Positions 31,782 through 40,588 are shown, numbered from the stretch's first letter. The stretch is DNA of 64,000 nt from an uncultured Prevotella sp. (GCA_902800365.1 CADCEF010000017.1:1-64000), one strand, 5' to 3'. Made by a program: numbers and translations. The notes: generated by a model not told the origin, from the sequence alone.

Positions 31782-32786
31782 TTATCTGCGACCGCCAGCA
31801 CGGCCTCCTCCGCCGCCACCGCCAGAGCGCGTACCACCACTGAATCCGCCTCCAGAGCTACTACGGCTTCCGCCACCGCTGCTAAAGCTACCGCCTGAAC
31901 TACGGCTGCTCGACGATGAGCTAGAGTAAGAACGGTTGCCAGAGTTAGAGTTGCTGTAAACAGTGTTTCCACCACGACGGCCACTGAAGTTGCCGCTACG
32001 GCTGCGCTCATTGTTACCACTGGTGTAAACACGTCCGCCACTGGCACTGGTAGCGCGATCTCTCAGACTGCCCATACGATGGCTGCTAGTAGCAACTGTG
32101 TTACGATGAGCTGGACGGTAATCGGTACGTCCGTATACACTTATAGTACCAGAGTTGCCTGTAGATCTGTAAGCGTAGTGACGACCACCACCTCCGCCAG
32201 GATAGTATGGATAATAGTGATAGTATCCACCATGCCAATAAGGTGAGTACCAGCTGTAGTATGAGCCGTAATATGGCCATCCCCATGAGCTGTACCATGG
32301 GTCGTACCATCCGTAGTACCAGGGATCATACCAGCTGTAGAACCATGGACTATTGTAGTTATACCAATAGCTGTTGTACCAAGGGTCATACCATCCGTAG
32401 CGGCTATAGTACCAGGGACTATGCCATCCCCATGTACTTGCTCCTGCGCGATATCCTGCCCAGAATGCAGCATTGCTACTCACGTCGTAGTCGTCAAAGC
32501 GCACCAACTGTTTTGTCAGTGCGTAGTCCTCGGCCTCCACACTGTCGTTAGGATAAACACCCTTACCCTCAGCAAAGTCTATCACGTCCAATTTGGTTGT
32601 ATCACCGTCTATCACCTCGTAGCTGCTCTTGGCCTTAGGCTGTGGAGCCACCACGGGGGCGTATTCCTTCACCTTCTCTACCTGTGCCTTCTTCTTTTTA
32701 GGTACGAAGTAGAGATCGTCATCCTGAGCCTGCATCGACAGAGGCATGGCTCCGATCAGCATTGAAATTAATAACAGTTTTTTCAT
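31782..32786 (-). CDS. Secreted Trp/Tyr- and Gly/Ser-rich low-complexity protein
   Basis: This 334-residue protein has a signal peptide (MKKLLLISMLIGAMPLSMQAQ) and an acidic-basic front. Residues about 118-200 are a striking run of WYDPWY, WYNS and WYSS motifs with almost no charge. Then comes a Ser/Arg/Gly tail with GGGG tracts ending in GRR. No enzyme motif is present. Such aromatic/Gly sequences occur in secreted structural or adhesive proteins; phase-separating behaviour is only speculation. It precedes a FadL-like barrel in the same transcript, so it may coat or anchor at the cell surface. Confidence 0.75.
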   Translation of the reverse strand: MKKLLLISMLIGAMPLSMQAQDDDLYFVPKKKKAQVEKVKEYAPVVAPQPKAKSSYEVIDGDTTKLDVIDFAEGKGVYPNDSVEAEDYALTKQLVRFDDYDVSSNAAFWAGYRAGASTWGWHSPWYYSRYGWYDPWYNSYWYNYNSPWFYSWYDPWYYGWYDPWYSSWGWPYYGSYYSWYSPYWHGGYYHYYPYYPGGGGGRHYAYRSTGNSGTISVYGRTDYRPAHRNTVATSSHRMGSLRDRATSASGGRVYTSGNNERSRSGNFSGRRGGNTVYSNSNSGNRSYSSSSSSSRSSGGSFSSGGGSRSSSGGGFSGGTRSGGGGGGGRAGGRR

Positions 32787-32814
32787 CTTCTTACAGTATT
32801 TAATGATTCACGTT

Positions 32815-32823
32815 GCAAAAATA
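32815..32823 (-). promoter_or_regulatory. -7 element of the Trp/Tyr-rich protein operon
   Basis: TATTTTTGC on the minus strand lies 28 bp before the ATG. Confidence 0.55.
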
Positions 32824-32888
32824 CAACGAATTTGAGTGCAAAAATAGGGAAAAACCCTAACTTATGATAGGATTTTCCCTATTTTTTG

Positions 32889-32897
32889 TAATTTTGC
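32889..32897 (+). promoter_or_regulatory. -7 element of prmA
   Basis: TAATTTTGC lies 18 bp before the ATG at 32916, giving a short leader. Confidence 0.55.
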
Positions 32898-32915
32898 CTC
32901 AAAAATTAACTAATT

Positions 32916-33767
32916 ATGAATTATTTCGAAGTAGAATTCATCATTAATCCCATGTCGGACGATGCTTCCGACCTTCTTGCAGCCCTTGCTGGCGATGCAG
33001 GTTTCGAGACCTTTGAGGAGGCCGAAAACGGACTTAAGGGATATGTTCAGCAGAGTCTTTTCGACGAAGATGCTCTGCGCAGTTGTATTGCCGATTTCCC
33101 CATTGAGGGCACCAATATAATATATAATGTACGCGAGGCCGAAGATCGCGACTGGAACGAGCAGTGGGAACAAGAAGGATTCGAACCCATCATCATCCCT
33201 CCCATTGCAATTCACGATGGTCGCCACCTACCCGAGTGCGAAAGCGAGATCTCTATAGAAATCGACGCAAAGCTCGCCTTTGGCACCGGTACTCACGAAA
33301 CCACAAGGATGATATGCAAGGAACTCATTTCAACGGTTCCTGAGCTTGAGGAAGGACGCGTCCTTGACTGTGGTACCGGCACAGGCATTCTCTCCATAGC
33401 AGCCCTTAAACTAGGCGCCAGTGAGGCTGTAGGTTACGACATCGATGAGTGGAGCGTCGATAATGCTCGACACAATGCCGTTATCAATCGCGTAGACGAT
33501 CGCTTCACCTCACTGTTAGGCGATGCTAGTGTCATTGACACCATCGAAGGTGATTTCGATTTAGTTTTGGCAAACATCAACCGTAATATATTACTGGCCG
33601 ATATGCCACGCTTTGTAAGCAAGATGCATAGCGGTTCAAAGCTCATTCTCAGCGGCTTCTACACAGCCGACAGCCCTCTGCTAATACAGAAAGCTGCCGA
33701 CCTGGGATTGACGTTCGTTTCGCAGAATCAAGACCAAGATTGGGCATGTTTGGTATTCAAGTATTAA
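32916..33767 (+). CDS. prmA: Ribosomal protein L11 methyltransferase
   Basis: This 283-residue AdoMet enzyme trimethylates ribosomal protein L11. LAFGTGTHETTRM, VLDCGTGTGILSIAALKLGA (AdoMet motif I) and LVLANINRNILLADM (the NPP-like motif, here NIN) are all in order. It is a single gene, followed by the candidate sRNA locus. Confidence 0.94.
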   Translation: MNYFEVEFIINPMSDDASDLLAALAGDAGFETFEEAENGLKGYVQQSLFDEDALRSCIADFPIEGTNIIYNVREAEDRDWNEQWEQEGFEPIIIPPIAIHDGRHLPECESEISIEIDAKLAFGTGTHETTRMICKELISTVPELEEGRVLDCGTGTGILSIAALKLGASEAVGYDIDEWSVDNARHNAVINRVDDRFTSLLGDASVIDTIEGDFDLVLANINRNILLADMPRFVSKMHSGSKLILSGFYTADSPLLIQKAADLGLTFVSQNQDQDWACLVFKY

Positions 33768-33813
33768 TATACAAGAAATATAAATTATAAATATTGTTAA
33801 TATTACACCAAAA

Positions 33814-33847
33814 TTGCACGAATCTCAAATAAAATCAGTACCTTTGC
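33814..33847 (+). promoter_or_regulatory. Promoter of candidate sRNA B
   Basis: TTG (33814-33816) and TACCTTTGC (33839-33847) are about 22 bp apart, with no coding region downstream. Confidence 0.6.
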
Positions 33848-33853
33848 ACTCGA

Positions 33854-33937
33854 TTTTTAATGGTTAAGGTTTATGGTTGATTAATTTAGTTTTTTACTGA
33901 TAGAGGCTAGCAGTGAATGCTCGCCTCTATTTGTTTT
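33854..33937 (+). ncRNA. Candidate small RNA B (about 85 nt)
   Basis: A promoter is followed by a short A/T-rich body with GGTTAAGG and GGTTGATTAATTTAG, ending in a perfect terminator. The blocks and the terminator loop are shared with the element at 407-589. The downstream gene is on the opposite strand, so this is a free-standing transcript. No known RNA family is recognised. Confidence 0.55.
33900..33937 (+). terminator. Terminator of candidate sRNA B
   Basis: atagaggc and gcctctat form the stem, with a nested agca/tgct inside the loop, then ttgtttt. Confidence 0.8.
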
Positions 33938-34028
33938 ATGTATCTACCACAAAATCAAGCATATAGAAAAATATAGCTACCGCCACTTATGATTGAGTGC
34001 CGGTAACTATGTGTTTATAGGATTAAGT

Positions 34029-34844
34029 TTACTTCTTCAGGGTTGAGGTAAAAATGTCGGTCTTTACCTCCCATCCATTGACAATACGCTGGTTTGTGTT
34101 ATTGATGTTACCATTGATAAAGCCTACGGTCATGCCGTCTTCATCGAAGGTGCTGCCATCGATATGATCTTGCTTAGCCTCGAAGCGGCCGATGAGGTTC
34201 TCGCCATCGTCGAACTCCATCAGAACCATCAGCACAACGTAGCGGCAGATGAGTGTGCCAAAATCGTTGCGGCGATACTGCCAGCCGGTGGTTTCGGTTC
34301 CGATGTTGCCTACAAGGAACATGTGGTCGCTCTTGCTGTCGATACGGCAAGAAGAGCCTCTGGCTGGGGATGTGATACCACCGAACTTCTTATCGAACAG
34401 CTGTTTTACACGTGGGATAATCGACTCGTCTCTTAACTGCCAATCAAGATATCCCTCTTTTTTTAGGGCCTCGACTGACCAGAAACCGTGAACAGTTCTA
34501 TCGTCAGAAGTAGACTTCAAGTCGTACATCATCTTCTCGCCTGTATTAGGATCGGTATAGATAGTGCGGGCAACGGGGCTCTTTGGTAGTTCTGCACTTG
34601 CATCAAAAGGTTTAGTGCCCACCTGCTTGAGTTTCTCATTCAACTCGGCAGCCTGCTTCTCTCTGAGTTGTTTCTCATACTCTTCGTTCTTTTTTTGCTG
34701 CTCCCAGTATGCATCCTGAGAAGACTTGCCTGTTACGACCGACTTTGCTTTCTTAAGCAGTTTTCCGAACTGTGCATCAGCCGCTGTGCTGAATGCGAAC
34801 ATGGCGACAAGCACCATAATTGAAGTTTTGATTGATTGTTTCAT
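34029..34844 (-). CDS. Secreted protein of unknown function, Lys/Glu-rich
   Basis: This 271-residue protein has a signal peptide (MKQSIKTSIMVLVAMFAFSTAADAQ). FGKLLKKAKSVVTGKS and a short Glu/Lys coiled-coil-like stretch (about 50-85) follow, then a mixed alpha/beta domain with paired aromatic residues. It has no catalytic motif. It is the last gene of a run of small secreted proteins on the minus strand, 29 bp after the LolA-like gene. I do not recognise the family. Confidence 0.7.
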   Translation of the reverse strand: MKQSIKTSIMVLVAMFAFSTAADAQFGKLLKKAKSVVTGKSSQDAYWEQQKKNEEYEKQLREKQAAELNEKLKQVGTKPFDASAELPKSPVARTIYTDPNTGEKMMYDLKSTSDDRTVHGFWSVEALKKEGYLDWQLRDESIIPRVKQLFDKKFGGITSPARGSSCRIDSKSDHMFLVGNIGTETTGWQYRRNDFGTLICRYVVLMVLMEFDDGENLIGRFEAKQDHIDGSTFDEDGMTVGFINGNINNTNQRIVNGWEVKTDIFTSTLKK

Positions 34845-34873
34845 AATGATAATATTTTAAAAGATTGTGTTAA

Positions 34874-35545
34874 TTAATTTCTTATCACAACAGCATCGGG
34901 ATAACGTTGGGGATCGAAACGGAAGTATTCGTCTGTAAGCCCCGTACGCAAGTCGGTGACGGTCATAGTGATGGAGGTACCCTCCTGTTCCATAGACAGT
35001 TTGCGAAGGTAATAAGTATTCTTGCTTACCGTTACAAAGATCTCGTTGGGGAGCGCCTTCTCCTGCTCTACAGGCTCGCTAAGGGTTATTACATAGCAGT
35101 CGGCATCTGTCTTCATTGTGGCCTTGCGGTACTTATCAAGAATATCAAGGTCCAAGTCCATCGGGCTCTTTTTGCGCTCGACTGCCTTTTGGACGATAAC
35201 GGTGTCCTTCTTCTCTGTATCGTCTAGGCCAAGCGATGGTGTATGCGACCACTCCCACTCATCGGTGCCATCGAAACCCGTTTCCGACTTTGCTTCGATA
35301 CCAAACACCTTGGCGGTTACTAAAGCCTTAGACAGTTTGCCTTTCGAGCTGGCTACGATGTGGCACGACATCATATCAACCTCGCCCATACCTACTTTGA
35401 AGTCCATGTTGTACTCCACTCCAGCAGGGTTCTGCATCGCCTTCACGCACTTCTGCACCACATCCTTGACTTTGCTGTCAATCTGAGCCTGCAGCGGCAG
35501 CATTGCCACCACAGCAAGCATCAGCGTCATTATACTTTTCTTCAT
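34874..35545 (-). CDS. LolA-like periplasmic protein
   Basis: This 223-residue protein has a signal peptide (MKKSIMTLMLAVVAMLPLQAQ). The mature chain has the strand-rich layout of the LolA superfamily: an amphipathic front helix (VVQKCVKAMQNP), then long beta strands with paired Tyr/Lys, ending FRFDPQRYPDAVVIRN. LolA carries lipoproteins through the periplasm; this relative may instead be one of the many Bacteroidetes LolA-fold proteins of unknown cargo. Residue Cys61 is unusual for the fold. The assignment is by overall pattern. Confidence 0.55.
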   Translation of the reverse strand: MKKSIMTLMLAVVAMLPLQAQIDSKVKDVVQKCVKAMQNPAGVEYNMDFKVGMGEVDMMSCHIVASSKGKLSKALVTAKVFGIEAKSETGFDGTDEWEWSHTPSLGLDDTEKKDTVIVQKAVERKKSPMDLDLDILDKYRKATMKTDADCYVITLSEPVEQEKALPNEIFVTVSKNTYYLRKLSMEQEGTSITMTVTDLRTGLTDEYFRFDPQRYPDAVVIRN

Positions 35546-35557
35546 GATGATAATAGA

Positions 35558-36028
35558 TTACTTCAACTTAAGGCCTGGAATCATCTTTTCAAGGAGGATT
35601 GGCTTATACTTTGCCTCGTCGCTTGTGAGGCACCAGAACAATCCACGGAAGCACTCTTCGCCAGGCAGTGCTGCATCCTTAACAGCAAACCAATAACGCA
35701 CCTGATTGTCATTAATGCCGCGAACGTAAACGGTGTTGCCCTTAACTACAGGCTCGTCGCATTTAAATCCTTTGTCCTCCAAAGACTCCTTTCTATCGTC
35801 GCCAAAATCCTTCAGTGTCGCAAGTGTAGCGCAATATGGATCGATTACAACTTCGAACAAGTGGTAGTCGTCAATATAAAATCCATCGACATCGCCCCAA
35901 ACTATTTTGGGCTGATAATCTGCAGGGTAAACAGCAATGAACTTGTCGAACTCATGGGTTTTAACATCCTGAGCATTAGCTGTGACACACATGGCTGCGA
36001 AAGCCAGAAACATCATAAACTTTTTCAT
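35558..36028 (-). CDS. Secreted protein of unknown function
   Basis: This 156-residue protein has a signal peptide (MKKFMMFLAFAAMCVTANAQ). The mature part is a mixed fold with WGDVDGFYIDDYHLFEV and three cysteines (near 86, 110 and 135 region). It has no known motif. It is 12 bp upstream of the LolA-like gene in the same transcript. I recognise no family. Confidence 0.7.
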   Translation of the reverse strand: MKKFMMFLAFAAMCVTANAQDVKTHEFDKFIAVYPADYQPKIVWGDVDGFYIDDYHLFEVVIDPYCATLATLKDFGDDRKESLEDKGFKCDEPVVKGNTVYVRGINDNQVRYWFAVKDAALPGEECFRGLFWCLTSDEAKYKPILLEKMIPGLKLK

Positions 36029-36055
36029 AACATCTTTGATTATAAATGATTAATA

Positions 36056-36208
36056 CTATAGTGAATTAATTAACTCTTTTAATTGCCGCTTAACCTCCCA
36101 TTTAACCATATCGCGCATGGCGAGCAGGAGTCTAGCCTGGTCCTCAGTATAGCTTTTGGCAGCTTGATGCCTGAGGTTGGTTTTATCGTCGGGAGTAATC
36201 TTATCCAT
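36056..36208 (-). CDS. Small helical protein, first gene of a secreted-protein operon
   Basis: This is a 50-residue product without a signal peptide, with an amphipathic, charged helix (TEDQARLLLAMRDMVKWEVK). The start ATG at 36208 is chosen because the promoter TAACTTTGC lies at 36238-36246, inside the longer open frame. It is followed 28 bp later by the secreted 156-residue gene. The family is unknown; it may be cytoplasmic. Confidence 0.5.
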   Translation of the reverse strand: MDKITPDDKTNLRHQAAKSYTEDQARLLLAMRDMVKWEVKRQLKELINSL

Positions 36209-36237
36209 CAGCGTTTTGTAACTTTTTGATTTCGGTT

Positions 36238-36246
36238 GCAAAGTTA
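36238..36246 (-). promoter_or_regulatory. -7 element of the 36208-34029 operon
   Basis: TAACTTTGC on the minus strand lies 30 bp before the small gene's ATG. It fixes that start and excludes the longer frame. Confidence 0.6.
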
Positions 36247-36337
36247 CGACGAAAAAGCACAAATTCCTTCAGCAAAAAACGCGGAAATTTGTGCAGAATC
36301 TTCCAAAATGCGCCATTTCAACACATTTTAAACATTT

Positions 36338-37915
36338 TTACTCAGTTTGAGCCATATAATCGCTTGGAGTAACCCCGTAGAATCGTTTGAAGGCTCGGCC
36401 GAATGAGCCTTGATCGTCATAACCACATTTTAGAGCAACATCTAAAATAGTGGATTGGGGCGTGAAATTATCAAGCAGTTGGCGCGCCTTCTGCATGCGA
36501 ATGGTGGTGATGTAGCTATGTGGAGTCTCGCCAGTTATCTCCTTGAGGCGGAAGCGGAACTGGGAGGTGCTCAATGCCATCTGTGATGCAAGTGCATCAA
36601 CATTTACGCTGTTGGTTTCTATCTGCTCTATTATGATGCTCATGGTACGTGAAAGGAAGTCCTTGTCGCGGGCAGAGAGTTCATGCTGCTTGTCAGCATG
36701 CACGTTCTCGTATCGCTGGCGCAACTCGTCGATAGTCATGGTTACCTCGTTTAGTCGGCGGCGCTGAAGTGTAGCACGACGACGCTGTTTTAATACCAGA
36801 CCTGCAGCCACGGCAAGCATAGCGATGCTAACGATGACGATGATGACCAACGAGCGTTGGGTTCTGGTGTTCTCCTCAGTCAGACGAGTATTGCCAAACT
36901 CGGCATTGTAACGAGCTAGAAGGTCGGCTGCTCCGTTGTTGTAGAGCGAGTCGCGCAGAAGATCGAATCGCTCAAGCTCCAAAAGGGCACTATCGGGATT
37001 GATGGTCCATAGGGCCTGATATAGTCCGTCGCGAGCATGCATCTCGTTGTAAGGATTACCCATCTCGTGACACAGACTAACGGCTTCGCGCAGATATGGC
37101 ACGGCTTGTCGCTCTAAAAGGTGCTTCTCAGTATCGTCACATCCGTCCTCACGGCTCATTGAGAGCAGCGTGTGGCCAACCTTATTGAGCGATATGGCCA
37201 GCGACTGGCGGTTGCCCTCACGACGGAAGTAAGGTATGATGGTATCGAAGATGGCCAAAGCCTCCTTGTGCTGCTTCATACCCAACAGGATGGCAGCCTT
37301 CTGCGACAGACGTACGCGAAGTTTCATCTGTCGATTGTCCTCGCGCTCCAACTGTATGGCTCGCTCGATATAGCGCTGAGCAGCGTCGAAATTATTCATA
37401 GAGAACTCTGTCTCGGCTGCAGCACCACAATACATGGCAATGCGGGCACGGTGGTTAATTTCTTCGGCCAACTTGAGAGCCTCAAGTATGTACTTAAGTC
37501 CCTCCTGCGGCTGCTTGGCATCAACATAAATAGCGCCTATGGTGTTGAGCGACGAAGAAATCATCTCCTTGTCGCCGCTGGCACGATCCATAGCGTTGCA
37601 CTCTTTGGCATAAAGAAGGGCCTTCTGGTAGTCGGACTGTCGCGAGGTACACACGGCAAGTATACTTAGCTCGTCGGCCACCTCGTCGGTCATGCCCAGT
37701 TTGCGAAGCATTGGCAGTGCCTGTTCGCCCACAATGACAGCACTATCATAAAGCTGCTCTTCATAGTAACGGCCGCTGGCCTCATATAAACGCATGGCCT
37801 GCAACCTGGTCTGATCTTTCCTTTCTCCTAAAGCATATGGTGCAACCATGCCCAACAACAGGATGATCAAAAACAGTTTTTTGAATGGTATAAAAAAGGT
37901 AGATGTTGATGTCAT
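36338..37915 (-). CDS. TPR - transmembrane - AraC-type regulator
   Basis: This is a 525-residue membrane-bound regulator. A short hydrophobic front (residues 9-28) may be a signal peptide. Residues 35-325 are tetratricopeptide repeats, probably in the periplasm. TM 355-375 follows, then a Gln/Arg linker and the AraC helix-turn-helix pair (435-521), with VDALASQMALSTSQFRFRLK and GYDDQGSFGRAFKRFYGVTP. This is the Bacteroidetes one-component design that senses outside and binds DNA inside. Its targets are unknown; the DUF4251 and DUF4421 genes lie just upstream of it in its own direction. Confidence 0.9.
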   Translation of the reverse strand: MTSTSTFFIPFKKLFLIILLLGMVAPYALGERKDQTRLQAMRLYEASGRYYEEQLYDSAVIVGEQALPMLRKLGMTDEVADELSILAVCTSRQSDYQKALLYAKECNAMDRASGDKEMISSSLNTIGAIYVDAKQPQEGLKYILEALKLAEEINHRARIAMYCGAAAETEFSMNNFDAAQRYIERAIQLEREDNRQMKLRVRLSQKAAILLGMKQHKEALAIFDTIIPYFRREGNRQSLAISLNKVGHTLLSMSREDGCDDTEKHLLERQAVPYLREAVSLCHEMGNPYNEMHARDGLYQALWTINPDSALLELERFDLLRDSLYNNGAADLLARYNAEFGNTRLTEENTRTQRSLVIIVIVSIAMLAVAAGLVLKQRRRATLQRRRLNEVTMTIDELRQRYENVHADKQHELSARDKDFLSRTMSIIIEQIETNSVNVDALASQMALSTSQFRFRLKEITGETPHSYITTIRMQKARQLLDNFTPQSTILDVALKCGYDDQGSFGRAFKRFYGVTPSDYMAQTE

Positions 37916-37945
37916 TGGTTATTCGATTTAGATTTCGATAAATAG

Positions 37946-38437
37946 TTACTCTTTTTCGAAGATCATCTCGCCGGTGAAGGAGATGGGATCGCGCTGGATG
38001 GGCTGGACATCGATGCTGGAGCTACCGTTATCGAAAATCTGGAGGCGATAGGAATAGCTATCTTCATCATTCTTTACCTTAATGTTAATCTCGCGCAGAC
38101 CGTTCTTCTTGACGGTCTCGTTATATGAGCTTATGGGGGCTGAGAAGCCGAGTCCTACCCCACCACCATATGGTGCACTGAAGGCACGACCTACATAAGG
38201 AAGACTAGAGATGAGCGAATCGTTGCGTACCACAAGCGAGTAGCCTGAGACACTCTTAGAATAACCCTTGGAAGTGGTCATACGACGAACATCGATGGTG
38301 TACTTGCGGGTGTTGAGAGCTGCGGTTACATTCTTAATTGTTTCAGCCTTCTGGGCTGCACGCTCTTCCTGGCTGGCACACGACACGATACACACACTTG
38401 CTACAAGCATAAGAACGAGAATACTGATTCTATTCAT
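37946..38437 (-). CDS. DUF4251 lipoprotein
   Basis: This 163-residue protein has a lipoprotein signal MNRISILVLMLVASVCIVSC. YSLVVRNDSLISSLPYVGRA and the following APYGGGVGLGFSAPI are the DUF4251 core found across Bacteroidales. Its role is unknown. It sits 30 bp before the AraC-type regulator. Confidence 0.88.
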   Translation of the reverse strand: MNRISILVLMLVASVCIVSCASQEERAAQKAETIKNVTAALNTRKYTIDVRRMTTSKGYSKSVSGYSLVVRNDSLISSLPYVGRAFSAPYGGGVGLGFSAPISSYNETVKKNGLREINIKVKNDEDSYSYRLQIFDNGSSSIDVQPIQRDPISFTGEMIFEKE

Positions 38438-38470
38438 AGTCAGGATAGCTATTTGATTATTGATTAATAT

Positions 38471-39613
38471 TTACAGACGAATTCCCACGCAGGCGTTAAT
38501 ACTCCAGTCGGTGAGATGCCCTTTGGTGGTATCGAATTCAAAGCGGAACCTGTTTAACAGGGCATAGGTATTGAAGAACCAGTTACCTGTGTTATAGGTT
38601 ACCGACAAGCGGGCGTCGAGTATCACGGTCGCATCGCTTCGGTGGGAGGTCTTAAACTCCTTTTCATATGGAGAGTAAATCTTATTGGCTCCCTCGGAGG
38701 GATAGATTACATAGTCTTCGATATCGATATCAGCATCGTCGTCACTTAAAGCCGCCTTGCGTAAGTTGGAGTTATAATGCCACACGTCAATCTTATTTGA
38801 GACGGTGATCATAGGCATGGCCATGGCGCTGATGAGCAGGCCCTTACAGGGAACAAAGTTATATGCATAGCCTGGACCAATGGCAAACTGATACTGTTTG
38901 ATCTTACCGATATCATTCATCATCAGAATAAAGTCGGCATCAGGATTATTGTCGTAGATGATGGTTGACTTGTAGTACATGGCGCCCACCATGAACGAGC
39001 CTGCAGAACGCTTCTGAAACACGCTCTGATCGTAGGCTGCGCAATAGGAGAAACGCTTGCCATTGAACAGATAATAGCCATCGAGTGATACTACCTTTAC
39101 ATACATAGGGTCGATAAGATAGTAATGACCATCACCCGACTCATGGTTGCCAGAAATATCATCGTATTCAAAATGCACGGTAGGCTCATCGGTTTCGAAA
39201 CGGTGTATACGAAGGTTCACTCCATAAGAACCGCCTGTGGCACCAAGTTTGAAGAGACTACCCTTATTGCCACCCACATTAACGCTATAGCCGAGACCAT
39301 AGCCGCGATAGCCTGCCCAGAAACCTACATAGCTTGACACATCGGTCTTTACGCAGGGTTCCCAAGTAAACATTCCTTTTACATCCTCGAACATGGCGCT
39401 GCCGTCGAACTGCGACTTGATATGAACGTCGCTCTGGTTAATGTTGCCCTGAACCATTACCTGCCAGGGCTTCTCGGGAGCATCGATATAACGGCGATCG
39501 ACACCCCTTACGCTCATTGAATCAATAAAGCATCCAATTTTCTTAACAAACTCAGGCTGAGCTGCTGCGTCGACACAGCAGAATACGGTTAATAGAAATA
39601 TGAGTTTTTTCAC
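38471..39613 (-). CDS. DUF4421 outer membrane-type protein
   Basis: This 380-residue protein has a signal peptide (MKKLIFLLTVFCCVDAAAQ). SSYVGFWAGYRGYGLGYSVNVGG is the DUF4421 core and the rest is alternating strands ending in a hydrophobic residue (GIRL), suggesting a beta barrel in the outer membrane. The start codon is GTG (read at 39613), since no in-frame ATG gives the signal peptide. Its function is unknown. Confidence 0.85.
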   Translation of the reverse strand: MKKLIFLLTVFCCVDAAAQPEFVKKIGCFIDSMSVRGVDRRYIDAPEKPWQVMVQGNINQSDVHIKSQFDGSAMFEDVKGMFTWEPCVKTDVSSYVGFWAGYRGYGLGYSVNVGGNKGSLFKLGATGGSYGVNLRIHRFETDEPTVHFEYDDISGNHESGDGHYYLIDPMYVKVVSLDGYYLFNGKRFSYCAAYDQSVFQKRSAGSFMVGAMYYKSTIIYDNNPDADFILMMNDIGKIKQYQFAIGPGYAYNFVPCKGLLISAMAMPMITVSNKIDVWHYNSNLRKAALSDDDADIDIEDYVIYPSEGANKIYSPYEKEFKTSHRSDATVILDARLSVTYNTGNWFFNTYALLNRFRFEFDTTKGHLTDWSINACVGIRL

Positions 39614-39640
39614 GTTAGCAGCGGTTTGTTAAAGGTAAAT

Positions 39641-39674
39641 GGGCCCCCGGCCTATGGATAAGGTCGAAGGGCCC
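39641..39674 (-). terminator. GC-rich hairpin after OmpH-like gene
   Basis: gggccc arms 39641-39646 and 39669-39674 with a partly paired inside. On the minus strand only a short ATTTA follows, so it is a weak terminator or a processing stem. Confidence 0.4.
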
Positions 39675-39703
39675 GCAAACTACTAAAAAAACACAAGTAT
39701 TGA

Positions 39704-40324
39704 TTATTTCTTCTCAGCCTTAGCCTCATCCTTAGCCTCGGCAGCTGGCTTAGCTGATGGCTTGTAACGCTTGTTCAGACCGTTGATAACGTCCTGAGTA
39801 ACGTCGAGCTTCTTGTCGGCAATCAGGATATTGTCGCCAGACTTAGCAAGAATCAGGTCGAACTTCTTATCCTTGTTGTAAACCTTCAGGAAGTTCTGCA
39901 GTGAATCGCGCAGTGCCTCGTTGAACTTAGCTGTCTCGCTGGCCAGCTCGTTCTCAAGACGTGCCTGAAGCTCCTGCAGATCGCGCTGCTGGCGCTCGAT
40001 GGCAGCCTGCTGAGAGGCAGCCTGCTCGCGGCTCTGGAAACCGTTATTATTCAACTTCTGCTGGAAGTTGGCAGCGGCAGCCTGCAGTGCGTTACCCTTC
40101 TGGTTGAGGGTGTTGCGGGCGTTGTTGCTCTTCTTCTGAAGTGTTACGCTGTAATCCTTTGCAAAGGTGTACTGAGTCATCAGTGAATCAACCTCAACAT
40201 AAGCGATTTTAAGGCCGTCGCCGCTTGCTGCAGCAGCTGGCTGATCGTCCATCTTAGGACTCTGGTTGTTGCACGATACCATCATAGCTGCGATGGCCAG
40301 TGCAGAGAAAATGTACTTTTTCAT
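39704..40324 (-). CDS. OmpH/Skp-like periplasmic chaperone lipoprotein
   Basis: This 206-residue protein has a lipoprotein signal (MKKYIFSALAIAAMMVSC). It then has the OmpH/Skp layout: LKIAYVEVDSLMTQY, a long coiled coil (about 60-150, rich in Gln/Ala/Glu), and LILAKSGDNILIADKKLDVT, then a Lys/Ala tail. Skp proteins hold unfolded outer membrane proteins. The lipid anchor differs from the free-moving proteobacterial Skp. Confidence 0.9.
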   Translation of the reverse strand: MKKYIFSALAIAAMMVSCNNQSPKMDDQPAAAASGDGLKIAYVEVDSLMTQYTFAKDYSVTLQKKSNNARNTLNQKGNALQAAAANFQQKLNNNGFQSREQAASQQAAIERQQRDLQELQARLENELASETAKFNEALRDSLQNFLKVYNKDKKFDLILAKSGDNILIADKKLDVTQDVINGLNKRYKPSAKPAAEAKDEAKAEKK

Positions 40325-40381
40325 TTTTAATTATTGTAATATTTCAAATTTAATTTTTACATTTTATCATTTTTACATTCT

Positions 40382-40588
40382 TCACTTCTCCGAAACTGCA
40401 AAAGGACTCTTGGTGCGAAGTTCGCGATCCTGATCCATCACACAGTGTATACCTCTATCTTTCATCGCCTGCGAATCGTGAATATGCTGCGATGAGAACT
40501 CGCCGTTGCGCTTAAAAAGCACCTTTACGAGCAAAAATGCCATGCATATAGCAATTATTAACGTGGTTATGAGTAGAGTCTCAATCAT
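40382..40588 (-). CDS. Small conserved-type membrane protein
   Basis: This 68-residue protein has one N-terminal transmembrane helix (TLLITTLIIAICMAFLLVKVLF) and a short soluble tail with GIHCVMDQDRE. I recall this small Bacteroidales type, but give it no function. Its promoter faces that of pepD. The gene is real in appearance: proper promoter TAACTTTGC and a clean start. Confidence 0.7.
   Translation of the reverse strand: MIETLLITTLIIAICMAFLLVKVLFKRNGEFSSQHIHDSQAMKDRGIHCVMDQDRELRTKSPFAVSEK

Noticed and set aside
36209..36262. Longer start for the small gene at 36208
   Set aside because: The -7 promoter element lies inside this stretch, so it is not transcribed from that promoter.
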